Source of the DNA: Channa striata
Taxonomy: Eukaryota; Chordata; Actinopteri; Anabantiformes; Channidae
NCBI GenBank assembly: GCA_033026295.1
Contig: CM065180.1
Location: 17,167,023 to 17,231,022 of the forward strand
Direction: 5' to 3'
DNA: 64,000 nt
Shown: positions 1-13,312 of the stretch, in pieces
Numbering within the stretch: the stretch's first letter is position 1
Layout: each line of letters begins with the position of its first letter
Made by a program: the position numbers and the translations under genes
Notes under the pieces: model-generated
Database searches by the model: none
What the model saw: only the letters and a program-made list of their open reading frames with translations
What the model was told of the DNA's origin: nothing

Positions 1-3000
1 AGTAAGATAATGGGCGATGAGTCTGGCGTGGGAACTGTTGGAAGTGCCACTCATCGCACCAAGTCCCTGTCCTCCAGTGCCTCCGAGCTCTGCGGAGTGA
101 CAGCAGTAAACGGACACGCAGAAAGTAATAACAACTACAGCATCAAGGAGGAGGAGGGCACGGAAGGGACGGAAGATGAAAAAACCCCCACGGGCAAGGT
201 CGCTGACTCAGTTTTTTTCTCCTTCCCTTCACTGGCACCTGCTTCATCGCTCACGCAGGCCTCCACATCGACTGTCCACAAGTCTGCGTCCCTCACCCTG
301 GGCCGCTGCTCTATGTCAGCCCTGGTAGCTCGACAAGAAGACGAGGACTTTTGTGAACTGTACAGTGAAGACTTTGAGTTGTGTACTGACACAGAGACAC
401 CAGACGGGGATCATCCTGGATCCCGGAAGCCCCACACTGATAGCACTGGTTTGTGTAGTGAACTCGATACCGAGGACGAGGAGAAAGTGGAGGATGAGGT
501 GGAGACTGTGCCTGTGACGGGCCTCATTTTCTTAACGCAGATGGTGTACTGGTATTTAGTCTTCCCAGTGCCACCCTGTGTAAGTGCGGTGGTGCATGGG
601 ATAGTAGCTGGCTTCATGTTGGCCTTGCTGATTCTTTGGCTGTCCTCTCCTCGATGCTCCCCATCAGGGGCTAGGAGAGGGAGGCGAAGGATAGAATTCT
701 GGAATGTGGCCCAGGTGGATATCAAAGAACCAGGAATATTCAAGGTGAGATGACACGAATTGGCCCTGTAGCAATATGCTGTTGGTCGTTGTCTCTGCTA
801 ATCCTTTGCTCGGTGTGTCTCTGTCCTCTCCTCTTTGTGTATTCTTTGTAGATACAGGAAGGTCAAAAATGCAATCTTGCAAAAAATCCTATATACTCAG
901 TTGTCAAGATAAGCTATATTAGATTTAGCCTTGTAGATGTTACACATCTAGTTGATAGCAGCAGTGTGATGAATGGTTGTTGCATTTATCTTCCTGTCTC
1001 TCTGTTTTATGGACCGTAAGAAGTGAGTATATATGTTGTCTAAAAATCTGCTTGATTACAATCAGTAGTAGGAAGGGCAGATTGTTGCCCCCCGTCTTTG
1101 TATAGGCTCTACATTCGTCACACTATCATTTTCACATGCTCTTGCACTAGCCGGGCACTGACGTTTCCCCCGTTGTTTCAATTCAATTGGCTTTGCTCAC
1201 AGAGCATCCTTTGGGAATGATAAGGTAGAAGTTTGGATGAGAATTAAACTGTATACTCCCTCATGGGGAGTGACAGCGACATACTGAGGTTATATTACTT
1301 TTCGTGGGTGGCAGCTGCAGTTTTGCTTTGAACTACATTAAAGGATGAGAGCTGCACCACATTTTCTTCCTGTTCATAGTTACTCGTTGCCGTATCAACT
1401 CTTCTAGAAGAGAAATTTTTAGCAGTTTGAGGGAGTTATGTAAGCTTGTGCACTTGTGTGTGTGTGTGTTTCCCCTTTGTGGATACCGAGCTGTTGCAGA
1501 CAAGATCCTAATGGCTAGAGGAGACAGTTAGTCCAAAAGAAATGGTTTTGTGGTTATAAAGACCATGATGCACGCGAATGAACGGTAGAACCTAGAGCTC
1601 AGGGCAGAAGAAGTGGGGAAAAACTTTCCTTTTTATCTTTGTGGACCAACAATGAGTCAGTGTTTCAGATGCCCCACTTTATCTTTATCTATCGGCGAGA
1701 ATTCAGTGATTTTCCTGTGTTTTCTTTAAGTTAAGTGTTGTGTTCTTTAGTGTTCTTTAAGTGCTGGGTGTTTGGCGAGGTGATCTTCATGACTTTGTGC
1801 TGCAATACCAAATGTCATTTCGGTCTCAGTGAAAACTCTTTACCCACAATCCATTCAGGGCTGGATGAATGAGATCCACAGCTACGACCCAGAGATGTAC
1901 CACGCCACCCTGACACACTCTGTTTACGTCCGTCTAGAGGGTTCGGTCTTGCGTCTCTCTAAGCCCAATCGGAACATCTCCCGCCGTGCCACACACAACG
2001 AGCCTAAGCCGGATGTGACCTACATTAGCCAGAAGATCTACGACCTCACTGACAGCAAGGTGGGTGCTTTAGGTGGACGCTCGTCGTAAAAAAATGAAAT
2101 AGAGATGTTTTATTTGAGAGAAGTCATGCATTTGACTTTACGCTAAAGAAAGAGTCTGTGTGTGAGACAAGGGACGACATTAGGTTGATATTATTGGCTC
2201 CCCAGTGCATTTGTGTGCTTGCTTATAATCTTAACAGATAGTGACATGGAGCACACGTCCCCTCACATTTGTCTTTGTCTGAAGGCATGTTGCTAATAGG
2301 TCCTGATCAGTGACAAAGCTTTTCCTTTCTTAGTCACATACTGTGTGTAAACGCAGAGCGAATATCACAGTCACTGACCCTGTGCACACAGCTGTGTGTT
2401 TTAGTGCATTGTGCTGACTGTGTGACTTTGCATATTTGAAGTCCGGACACCAGGAAGACGTTTCTCCTCTCAGTATATCATGGAGCAAAGGGGCCATTAT
2501 GGTTATCCTCATAACTACCCTACTCTCCTTTCTGTAGATGTAAACTGCTCCCTTAAGTGTCATCTCAAGCCCATTATGTTGGACTTTTTTTCTGACCTGA
2601 ATGTTACTTGCATTTGTAGGAGTAGGATTTCTGTTCACATACACATTAAGTGTCGCTGAACGTACATTTATTCTGCCTACAGTTATAGTGATACACCCCA
2701 CAGACTCATATGGTTGTCTGCAGCGAGAATTTAGGCTTGAAACGTTTGAACAAGGTTGCATGTACTGATACAACATGCAGTACAAAACAGAATAATGGCT
2801 AATAATTCAACCTAAGTTCATAGGTATTTTCAGGGTCTTACTAGCGGTCTCTCATCTTTTTGAATACCACATTTTAATACTGCTAATCTAAAATGATCTT
2901 ATGATCTTGACATGGATGATTATATAAATTCTGTGTTTTCTCTGCTAGATTTACCTGATGCCTGAGAGCCTAGCGAGAAAGAGAATTTGGAACAAGAAGT

Positions 3001-6000
3001 ATCCCATTTGCATTGAACTGGCCAAGCAGGAGGACTTCATGTCCAAAGCCCAGGGTGATAGGCCCGAAGCAGGGGAGGACAAATTAACCGGGCTCGGTGA
3101 CAAGCTAGAACGAACGGATAAGGCTGAGAAAGCTGAAGCATCCGGTTCAACAGAGGAACCCAGAAGACCGGCTTCTGGAGGAGGGGATCTGACAATCTAC
3201 CTGTTTGGGAGGACCGGTCGGGAAAAGGAGGAGTGGTTCCGAAGGTTTCTCCTAGCGTCCCAAATGAAGTCAGAGGGTAAAGGTGGCAGTCTGCCCGGCA
3301 TCTGCAAGAGTGGTGAGTCTCAGTCTGAGCAGATAAACCTATATAATGTACTGTAAAACATACACAGAATATAGATTTATTTGTCTCTGCCACCCTTTCA
3401 CCACACATACAGCATTTGCACAGACAAACATTACTCCACACAGTCAGAACAGCCATTCTCTTGAGAATGTAACTGCACACACATCAGATCTGTGCATAAG
3501 CCTCAGCTTAGGGACTGCCAATCCCCTGAACTGAGCGAACAGATGAGTGTGAATGGGTCAGCGGGATTACATGCAAAGAGAGGCGGCATATTATAGCAGT
3601 GGTCTACACTGTGGGACATAAGCCTGCAACAATGAGGTTCAATTCAAAGGGAAACACTTGTACTGTGAGGCTGGAGTGATAAAGGTGATGCAGGAAGAGC
3701 GGGATTACTGCTGAGAGGATGTAAATAGTGAGCTGTTTTGGTGATATACGGAGAAATTGTGCTGAAAATCACTGTTTCTGTGTTAATGAGACACAGAGAG
3801 GGTGCAGCAGTTTCATCATTGTAACGCATGTTGATTCAGAGTGTTGCAGGACGTTGCTGAGACATGAATACAAAATAGATGCTAACAGTTTGTTGTGCAT
3901 GTGTCATGCAAATGAAATACGACTTATTGATTGGAATAACTTAAAACAGTGTTAATGCTTCATTGTATCACGTTATCACATATCATAACCTCTTCTTACT
4001 CTTCTCATCCCCCCCACACACACTTTTAGCCTTCTTGCCCTCCCACAGTCGCAGTAGCAGCACCCACTCTGGTGGAGGCCTGGAGGCTGACAGCAGGAGC
4101 AGTAGCCGGGGAAGCCTGGAGGAGCTCTCTCAGTCTCGTTACAGAGAGACCTCCTCTGCCTTTTCCTGCGGCTCTACCCGGGGAATGAAGCAGAAGATGC
4201 AGTTGGACTATAATATATATATGGCCAAATATGTCAACCCCCAAGCACCACTGAAAAGCCCAAATGCCACTGACAGCCCGGAGCACAGCCCCAAGAGCAG
4301 CCCCCAAACTACCAGAAAGGTATGAGCACAAACAACTACGCAAATTGCTGGCATTAAAACTACACAAAAAATGATGGTCTACGCTATATGTATTTGCATC
4401 TACAAGCTTGGTGAATTTCAGTATTCCGTTGAATGTGTCATTCATGCTTTACGAGGAGTACAGCTACCACTTGTGCTGCAGCTTTTAGTGGGCTCGCTCA
4501 GACTACCAGGAAGAGGTGGAGTTAGCTTGCTGAGCTGTTTGTTTTTCTATAATGATGTGGTCACGTTGTATTGATTGCATTTAAGCTTTGTGTAAACACA
4601 CATTTTGTGCATATCGAGATATTTAGATACACATTACAAGTTAATTGCAGGTGTAAATGGCTTTGTTGGAGCTATATACAGTGTGTTCGGGCAAGAAGTG
4701 CTTTCTGTAAACTACTGCTACACATTACGAGAAAGCTCCACTGCACGCTTCTCAATGCTGTGGCTTTGATGCAGAGAAAGATTGTGTGTTGAAAGTAGCA
4801 GTTTATAGAAATGTAGTTAATAGAACTTCATAACTGCATTTTAATTGTACTAACATGGGGCAAAATTAATGTGTAAGGGGGAAGGTCAAGAGGTGTCATC
4901 AACAAAACGTGTGACATCATAAAGGGCTAATATGGCCATAAAAATAATGGACTTTTCGGTCATTCCAAGCTTGGCATAGACATTTAATTTATATGATTTA
5001 TTCATATCAGTTGAGTTTTATGTCAAGGTAATGCCAGCTACAGTAGCTGCGTGTGTTTCCTTTAGTTACGCAGGAGTTCAGAAGAGACCACGGAGCCTGA
5101 GGCCTGGGTCAATGCTTTTCTGGGCAGGATATTCTGGGACTTCCTGGGAGAAAAGTACTGGGCCAATGTTGTCTCCAAAAAGATCCAAATGAAGCTCAGT
5201 AAAATCAGGGTGAGTACTGATGCTGGTTTGCATGAATATGCATCTACAGTTTAACTCACAAAGGTAAAAATGACTCTGATTTGTTCAGTTCCGACAGTTT
5301 TGTCGTTTCATCTGAACGGTGTGAATGTTCTTTAAACTGCCGTCTCTGTTTCAGCTGCCGTATGTTATGAATGAGTTGACTTTGACAGAGCTAGATATGG
5401 GCTTTTCCATCCCTAAGATCCTCCATGCATCCAAACCCTCTGTGGACCACCAAGGTAGGTAGAATCAGAAACTACACTAGGTGTGTTCTGACTGTTTTCA
5501 GCCATTCATCTTCATCCCCTTCATCAGTTATTATAACTAGTCTGTGTGTGTTTTTCCTTGCCTGCCTGGCAGAACAGCAAGAGATGCTTTGGCATTTTTG
5601 CCCCAATCTTTCCATCTCCGTCTTTTCTTAGTCTTAGAATTTGAGCATCTTTCCCAAACGTCGCTCCTCCTCTCTCGTAATTTAGCTTTCCCCCCTTCAC
5701 CCCTCTCCCCCTCTTTGCTCTGGAGCATAGCCCCTTATGCATGCTTCGCTCTATTAAGCCACAGTAATTAAACTTCACGTCCTGGGTCTCCCTCATCCAT
5801 TACTGAGAGACTGACTCACCCTGCTTGCAAGCCGCCTTGAGCCCCGGCAAAGGGAAACTCAAGAAAGAGAAAAAATAGAAATAGTTTGTGGGAGTTGTGT
5901 TTCACTAATTTGCAAGTGCTGTTAAGAAGAAAATGATGTAATGAGCAGGTTGTCGACTTTACATTGTTTGTTCAAAGATATTTTATTATGAATATATACC

Positions 6001-9000
6001 ACTATAACCACGACTAACTTAACGTATTGCTGCAGGAGTCCTTCTGCTGTAGGAACCAGTTATGAATAATTCTCCTCTGAACTGCATTTCAAAAGTCGAG
6101 TCTGCAGTGCTCATTAATGTTGAATATGTGAACCTATACACTCCCAGGTATGGACTCGCAAGAGATCATCAGTTGATCCCAGCACGTAATTAGTCCCGAG
6201 AGAATATCTTATCTAGCAGTGCTGCGCTCCAAACCTGAAACCTATGCGCTTCGATACTTGATTCTATATCTTGATGTTTCTGTTCTCTGGTGATGAGTGC
6301 GCTTTCTGACTCCTTAATGTTAAGAAGACATGATTTGATTTACAATGCTTGTTCTGCACCCTGTGAGCTCCTGAATGTACAGCAGACCTGAATAATCCTG
6401 ACAGATTTTGATTCAGTATCCATCCCCATTCTGTTTGTGACTATGTTTTAGTGTCAGTTTTTCAAGACTATCAAAAACATTGGTAACAAAATAAGGTTTG
6501 AAAATATTATTTCGGTGAAAGCAAAGCACAAGCGCAGCTGAGGCTGGTGGAAATGTTGTTAGCTTTGCTAGACAAGCCTTACAAAGCTGGACAAATTGAC
6601 AGTGACTCATGATAGAGTCAGTCAGGGGAGTTTACAAGGACAGTGAACATTTGCACCAGAATATAAACCATGTCGGCTCTGCAGAAACAGATAGGATCAC
6701 GTAAGGCAGCTGCTTCAATCCTGTTTACAAAAAATGATGTATGTACACAATGTATGTACACAACTTCTGATGTTGTTGAGCTGTTTCAGTCTAGACAGAT
6801 GAGCCAACATTGTCATTCATAGTGTGGTGGAAAAATTATGCGTGGAAATGACCAAGCACGTTGATGTGTTCCATAAAAGTTTTTCTGAATAAAGCAATAT
6901 CTGGTCTCATATACAGCAATATTAGTGTTTTAGTGATGAATCTCCCAACTCTACGTATAAGCACCTGTCTGTTTATATCATATGTGCAGACATGTTGACT
7001 TCTTTAAACTTCAGACTGAAGTTCTGAAGTCGACACCCCTCTTGTGTGTCTTATTCTCTTGTCTTGTCCTAGGCAGAGCCAAGAAACTGTTAATATGCTC
7101 TGACCTATTGCTGTCATTGTGCTTTTCTTTGACACTGCTGCCACACACACACACAAACCAATGAGCACCTGTCGACAGTTGAAAATGAAGAAGAAGAGGA
7201 AGGAAGGAAGCAGATAAATAATGAACAGCAATTATCAGTTGTAGATGTTAGGAATCGCTGAGCAAACAGCAGGGAGATCGAAATCCAAATAATTCTCCAG
7301 TCGCCTCCTGCGAAGTATGATATGTAAACAGGAAGTAGCTTGAGAAAATAAGCCAGTAACGAGGCACCGCTGCCCTGGACCTGACCTTTTCAGTGTTTGC
7401 TAGAGCTCAGGTCTTGTTCCTGGCAGCTCTGCAGGCGATCTCACAGCAATTAGACACCATGCAACAGATTGATGTTTATTCGCAGGTAAAAGCTTTTAGA
7501 TGTGGCCATTTTTGGTGATGTTTAGGAATTATTGGAGGCATAACACTACAGTGTATGATGTTATTTATGACTATATGTGTTTCTCTCTCTGTCTAGGTCT
7601 GTGGTTTGATCTAGAGGTTTCCTATACAGGGTCCTTCCTCATGACACTGGAGACCAAGCTGAACTTAGCCCGTCTAGGAAAGGAGGGAGAAGGGCTCGGG
7701 GAGCATGGGAAAGAATGGTGAGGACTTCAGTTACGTCCTGTGATTTTTTGTGTTGTTGTTGTTGTTGTTTTTTTCGGGGGAAGTTTACAATAAATTTTAT
7801 GGAACTTCACACCATAAATCTGATCTTTGTTTTTGAAAGTGATTCTTCCGTGTTTGTTCTCACCCCTGCGTGTTGGGTTTTGTTATTGTCTTATAATATT
7901 CAGTGACAGGCTCAAAATAGCATAGCTCCGGGATGGATGTTAATTGGGTTGATTTGCATTTAGAACAATTCTAGATCTTACATCTGTTTTTCCTGCCCTT
8001 TTTCTGTTGGCTCTTCCTCCCTTTCTCCTTTCCCTTATATACTAACTTTCTCTCTGGATGCTTACCACTGTGGATTTGTCCAGTAACTGGTGAGTTTGGG
8101 AATCGATGCCCACAGATGCCTGTCACTGAAATATGACATTTTGTTCTGTATTATACCTTTTTTCCTTGAGTGACTCTGTTGAGCTTTCCTGTGATGTATA
8201 CCAGTAGTGATACGTATAATCAGAATATGTTTTGATTATTTATGGTGTGAAGCTAATAGAGTCAGACCTTGCAACAGTGAGTGTGTGTTTGTGTGTATGA
8301 CAGGTCCAGGCCACGGACATACTGCCTGGCAGACAGCGATGAGGAATCGTCTAGTGCTGGCTCATCAGATGAGGAGGATCCCCCAGAACTCCTCAGTGAC
8401 AAACCTATTCCACCTGGAGGCGAGGGGTGAGCAAACGTCCCTTTACAGCAACATCAACATGTATCTGAATTTAAATTGGGCAGAAAAAGAGTTACAGTGA
8501 TGTGCTGAAGACTGTTGTTGAAAATTGTTCTGCCCTTTCAGTCCACTTACCCACCTATACCCAACTCCTCAGTCTCACACCTTTGAGAGATTACTGCTGA
8601 TTTAATGTAGCACCCGGTCACCCCCCTCCATCGTGGGTGCTGAGTAGCAGGAGATGCTGTTATGAATAAATTATGAACCTGACTCACTCCTTGCCTCCCC
8701 TCCTCCTCCTCTTTTGTTTCCATCCTCTGCTCATTTAGCTATGTGGGAGGCCACAGGCCCAGCAAGATCATGCGCTTTGTGGACAAAATAGCCAAGTCGA
8801 AGTACTTCCAGAAAGCCACAGAGACCGAGTTCATCAAGAAAAAGATGGAGGAGGTGTCCAACACACCCCTGCTGCTAACCGTGGAGGTGCAAGAGTGCCG
8901 TGGGACACTAGCAGTAAACATCCCACCTCCCCCCACGGACAGAATATGGTGGGTTCACTGAGTCCTCACTGGCAGAGTACATTGAACATTGTAGGATGTA

Positions 9001-10644
9001 TTTTGTATAGGGGAATCTTGACCTGAGAATGTACAGTATGCAACACTGCACCCTCTGCTGGGCAAATTCAGACTTTGAAAGACTGCAAAGATAGACTAAA
9101 AATGTTTAATCATCACTGAACAGCAGTTAAGAAAATTAGGGCACAAAATTATATATTCAGATTAAAGACTGTGGGAATATTAAAAACTAAAATACAGTTT
9201 GCTTAGTCAGCTTAAAGGGTGGCTTCATCAATGTTTAACTTGCTTTCAATTATTCCAGTGACTATGAATAATAAACTTTCTTCCTTGCCTTCCATATATT
9301 AAAACATGCCTCTCTTTGTAATTGAAATCTTCTTTAAATTACATTATCTGGTGGAGTTCAGAGTTTTTAGTTTGGATGATGGAGGAGGTTTCAGTTCAAA
9401 TCTAGTCATCTGTAATCAAAGCAACTTGATGACATCATCTGAATGGAAATCTTTTTGACTAGCAGCAGATATTTATTTGAATATTTAATATAAGATATTT
9501 TAATGTTAAGAAGGCTAAAGGACGTTTGATATATAAACTGTGTTATAAGCTGTTTGAAAATCCCACAAATCTTATGAATGTTTCCTCTCGCTTGTCAGGT
9601 ATGGTTTTCGGAGCCCACCTCACCTGGAGCTGAAAGCACGACCTAAACTGGGTGAGAGGGAGGTCACTTTAGCTCATGTGACTGACTGGATTGAGAAAAA
9701 ACTGGACCAAGAGTTCCAGGTACACAGTGCGGCCTGATGTGCATGCTGATATTATAATATATATATTATATTATAGCTTTAGTTATAAGATCAGTTTATT
9801 CACACTCTCAATATAGCTGTCGTAGCCTATGGTGTTTGTGTAGGGTTTATCAACTTTGGGTTGGTCTAATTGAGAGGCTGAAAGGTTAGTTGAGGACAAA
9901 GAGAACATCTCCCCAGGTGTTTTAGGGTAAGAATTTAAGTGATAAAAGAGGACTCTGGGATTAATTTAATGATTGCCCACCTACGTGCACTTTAAATCAC
10001 GGTGCCTGTGGTTCTCCCACCCGTCAAAAAAATGCAAAGTAATGATACCCCTGCTGCTAGATGAATGACCTGAGGCACAACTCAAAGATGCTACAGCTAA
10101 GTGACCCTGTCACATCCACCCCACATCTACATTTATGCCTGCTTGACTCCACTGGGGCTCATTATCATGTCCCACCCCCTCAACCATGCCTCTAGTCAAA
10201 CACAGTGATGCAGTTGTGAGCGTGTACATATGGCTTTTAACAAATGCCAAACTCAAGCCTCATTGCTTTCCAGACATAACAGCACAGGGTTGGATGCGCA
10301 GAGGATGATGTATTTCACATCTTTTTGTCTTGCGATCTTGTTAACAGATAAAATCTTATGCCGCTGTCTTGATGTTTAGTTTTTGCTCCATTTGTTTCTC
10401 TCGATAGCTTTCAACAAGGAAAACTTTGCCCTCCTCCTCTTTTATTGTTGAAATTAAGATGATTGTGTGATATGCCCTGCTTTTCCTCCCACAGAAAATA
10501 TTTGTGATGCCAAACATGGATGACGTATGGCTACCCATTATGCATTCTGCAATGGACATGCGTTCGAATGCCAGCTTGGTTACTGTGACAAATGATGCAT
10601 TGAAAGAACCAGAACCCAAGGAATCTGAGGTCTCCGATGCGTGA
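1..10644 (+). CDS. tex2: Testis-expressed protein 2 (SMP-domain lipid transfer protein), 5' partial
   Basis: TEX2 is an ER-anchored protein with a tubular SMP lipid-binding domain that moves lipids at ER contact sites (yeast Nvj2 family). Eleven exons join in phase: 1-744, 1859-2059, 2949-3312, 4030-4319, 5066-5209, 5355-5454, 7597-7717, 8304-8426, 8739-8948, 9599-9719, 10495-10644, giving 855 codons before TGA. The frame is open at base 1, so the ATG at 10 is probably internal; the human protein is about 1,130 residues and roughly a quarter is missing upstream. Visible parts are an acidic, Ser-rich N-terminal region, a hydrophobic hairpin near partial residues 174-216 (ER membrane anchor), a PH-like region over exons 2-4 with an Arg/Ser-rich insert, and the SMP domain from exon 5 (EPEAWVNAFLGRIFWDFLGEKYW) to exon 11. 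An acidic Ser/Glu loop (exon 8) interrupts the SMP domain. All introns begin GT and end AG; no break is seen. Confidence 0.93.
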
Positions 10645-12330
10645 AAAATACTGGTCAAAGTGTAAACTAATGGACAGTTTATCACCGTGGCAATATGAAT
10701 AAGCCCATCTCCCCAAAATGGGCCAACTCTCTTAATATTTTCACTCATGTCCCAGCCTCATTGTTGCCCCAGTCTGTGGCCTCTCACAAACTTGGATGTG
10801 CAGATGATCAAAATCACTTTAGTGGCCACTACAGTAATTGTGACTCATAGATTGTCATTGAATAACCTTGTTTTATTTGTGTGACATCAAATATCATCAT
10901 TCTGTTTCAGAGACTGTTTCACAAACTTGTGTGACGGTGGGTCAGCAAACAGCCTTGAGAGTCTACCAGAAAAACTTAATACCTGTGATGTACAGCTGCA
11001 CCAAACATAGTTGTACAGTTACCTTTTTTGTGCAGCCTTTCTAATGGAGCGGTTTGTTGTTGCTATAGATCTACAAGAACTTTGCAGCTAGGGAGCAAGA
11101 TTGTGTATGTATGAGTGAGGGCATAATTGGTTAATGTGGAGAAAGGCCCTGCATCTATCAATACACATTTCACAGGCATACCAAGACTCATTTATCACCT
11201 TTCCACACTGCTGCCTGGCACTTATACGCAAACAGATCAATGGCACTGCATCCAGTGAATATACTAGGTCAGTTTAAATTTACTGTGGATACTGTCATAA
11301 CAGCCTTGTGTTTCTGTGTGATAGGGATTAGTGCCAAACTTTTGAAGGGTGACATAAAATATATGTGCAAACTCCAAAGTTAAACATTGCCTGGGTTCAA
11401 TGAATGTATAAATGGGAATACAGCTCCCTGGCTGTGCAAGGAAAAGCTCATGTACTGACAGTTTGCTTCTACCAAACATGCTTTAGAACTTGTTTCATGT
11501 TATAGTCACAACTAAAAAAAAAAAGTAATTGTTTTCTGTTCTTGCCAAAGCAATCTCTCCATCCTGTTTGAAGGGCACTGTGTGAGTTACGCGGCGACAA
11601 ATAAGCAATTGATGAATAATCCTGTGTTCCCATTGAGGCCACCGTGGTAATGGACAGCTGAAGTTTGAATTTTTGTTGGAACTTCATGAGACAGAGAAAT
11701 AATCTGCAGGGATTGATACATTTTTTTTCCTGGGGTTTCAGCAGGTGACTGAAACCCTATATATGAACAGTGACACACAAACGTACAGTTAAGTGGGGAA
11801 ATATACCCACAATTCCTGATTTTATTTGAACAAACATAATGGATCTTAGCCATATTATTTAATATTATCAGCAGACATCAAGCTAATGGATGCTCACGTT
11901 TTTATTGAATTATTTATTGATTTACTGTCCTTTCTGTACTGTACACATTAAAGAACCAATGAACTCAAGCAGCAATTTATAATCTGCCAAGACACCCAGC
12001 TGCTTTACTGGTGACTTTTACTTTTCAGTACTTGTTTAGTTTCAATATTTGTGTGTTGTCAAAGCATATGAGGCAGAAAGTGCCTTTAAAATAATCAAAC
12101 ATTCCTTCATAGTGAGCCACCACATTTTGTTGCGTCAGTTGAGGTTTAAGGGAAAACATCCTTGTGCCATTTGTCAACTTGTCTGTTAAGACATGCCCTT
12201 TGTTTTCACTGGTTTTGGTGTTGTTCATTTGCACAGTGATGAAAATATCAAACATTGCTGTTGTGTTCAGTGATGTCACAGAATGTTATGATTCTGATCA
12301 TTGTGGATCAATAAAACCTTTTGCTTGAAA
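10645..12330 (+). other. tex2: tex2 3' untranslated region (inferred)
   Basis: About 1.7 kb follow the tex2 stop codon with no convincing coding exon. An AATAAA hexamer at 12310-12315 is the best candidate polyadenylation signal before the convergent snoRNA host gene. The end is inferred, since other A/T-rich hexamers occur further on (for example near 12537). Confidence 0.5.
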
Positions 12331-12865
12331 AGAATATCTGCAGTTTTGTAGCTGTTATATTTGAATATGTTTGCACTGACAGTTGAGTACTTTTATAAAT
12401 TGCATTACTTCAGGGTTGTAAGGATCACTTTCAAGCGACATAGTAAATTTATGTGTAGAAGTAAATCAAATGTTTTGTGCCCATGTGGAGCTATTACATC
12501 TGCAAAGTAACCTAATTTTCAATGTTATGAAGCTAAAAAATAAAATTCTTGTATTGTTTTCAGCAATTCTTTTTTTCTGACAGACTAGAAAGAATTGCTT
12601 AGCAGCACTACAAAACTTTTTAAAAATCTTTTTTCTTTCAATCGTACTTCCTCCGTTTGCATTCTAGAAATTATTAACGGTTTAATTGTATCTTGCTTTA
12701 AAAGAGAGACTTGGGGAAGCTGCCAAGAAACCCCAGTTATAACAAGACATGATATGATCTTGCACTCATCTTAGCCTGAGTGAATGGCCAATGAATAGTC
12801 CATTCAGGTTTAGAGACAGTGCTGAAGTAATTATTTACCAAAACAATCAAAAAAAAGAACACTAG
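12331..12865. other. Gap between convergent tex2 and the snoRNA host gene
   Basis: This AT-rich stretch lies between the probable tex2 poly(A) site and the poly(A) site of the minus-strand gene. I see no reading frame, repeat or RNA structure that I can support. Confidence 0.4.
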
Positions 12866-13036
12866 ACAACCTTGAAGATAAGTACTTTATTCATATTTCT
12901 TTCCAGTTCATTGTGTCACCACCTAAATTACAGCAGATGCATCCGCCTCTTGGGAAACACAGTCCAGTCCCTGCAGGAGAAAGAAATCTTAATAAGCATG
13001 ACAACTTAAAACATAATTTATCATAGATTTTTGTGG

Positions 13037-13105
13037 GTCATGTCAGATCAAATATGTCTTCAAATGTAATCAGAAGTCTAACGCATTATAATCATCATTC
13101 ATAAC
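13037..13105 (-). ncRNA. snord104: C/D-box snoRNA, SNORD104-like, copy 1
   Basis: Read on the minus strand, a six-pair terminal stem (GTTATG at 13105-13100 with CATGAC at 13042-13037, one G-U) encloses a C box ATGATGA (13098-13092), a D' box CTGA (13073-13070) and a D box CTGA (13046-13043). The 13 nt before D' (13086-13074) read ATGCGTTAGACTT, complementary over about 10 nt (one G-U pair at the D' end) to the 28S rRNA segment AGUCUAAC that precedes ACGUGCG. The fifth nucleotide upstream of D' pairs with the C of that segment, which fits the SNORD104 target recorded for human 28S (C1327). The snoRNA ends about 66 nt before the acceptor of its intron, the usual spacing for vertebrate intronic C/D snoRNAs. 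Confidence 0.82.
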
Positions 13106-13237
13106 TAGTAAGTTATTTTTATGTTATTTCAGATACTTACTACTGTTCCCATAATCAAAGACAGCTCCTGTATGAAAAAGATAAAACGGGAGTGAGATTT
13201 AACAGCGAAACCCACAAACATCAGATTGATATCGGAG

Positions 13238-13312
13238 GGTCAAAGTCAGACTGAATAGTGACTTCATTTCTACATCAGAAGTCTAACGCATACAAATCAT
13301 CAATCGCAGACC
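13238..13312 (-). ncRNA. snord104: C/D-box snoRNA, SNORD104-like, copy 2
   Basis: Read on the minus strand, this copy has a short closing stem (GGTC 13312-13309 with GACC 13241-13238), a C box TTGATGA (13303-13297, first base differs from the RTGATGA consensus), a D' box CTGA (13278-13275) and a D box CTGA (13249-13246). Its D' guide (13291-13279) is identical over 13 nt to that of copy 1, so it should direct the same 28S methylation. The second guide and the rest differ. It lies 70 nt before its intron's acceptor. The weaker C box and shorter stem suggest it is the less constrained copy. Confidence 0.75.

Noticed and set aside
2330..2785. 151-codon open frame on the minus strand in a tex2 intron
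   Set aside because: No family resemblance, no splice or promoter context, and it lies wholly inside an intron of a well-supported gene; taken as chance.
8084..8089. Micro-exon TAACTG between tccag and gtgagt in tex2
   Set aside because: In the required phase it would introduce a stop, and the flanking exons already join perfectly without it.
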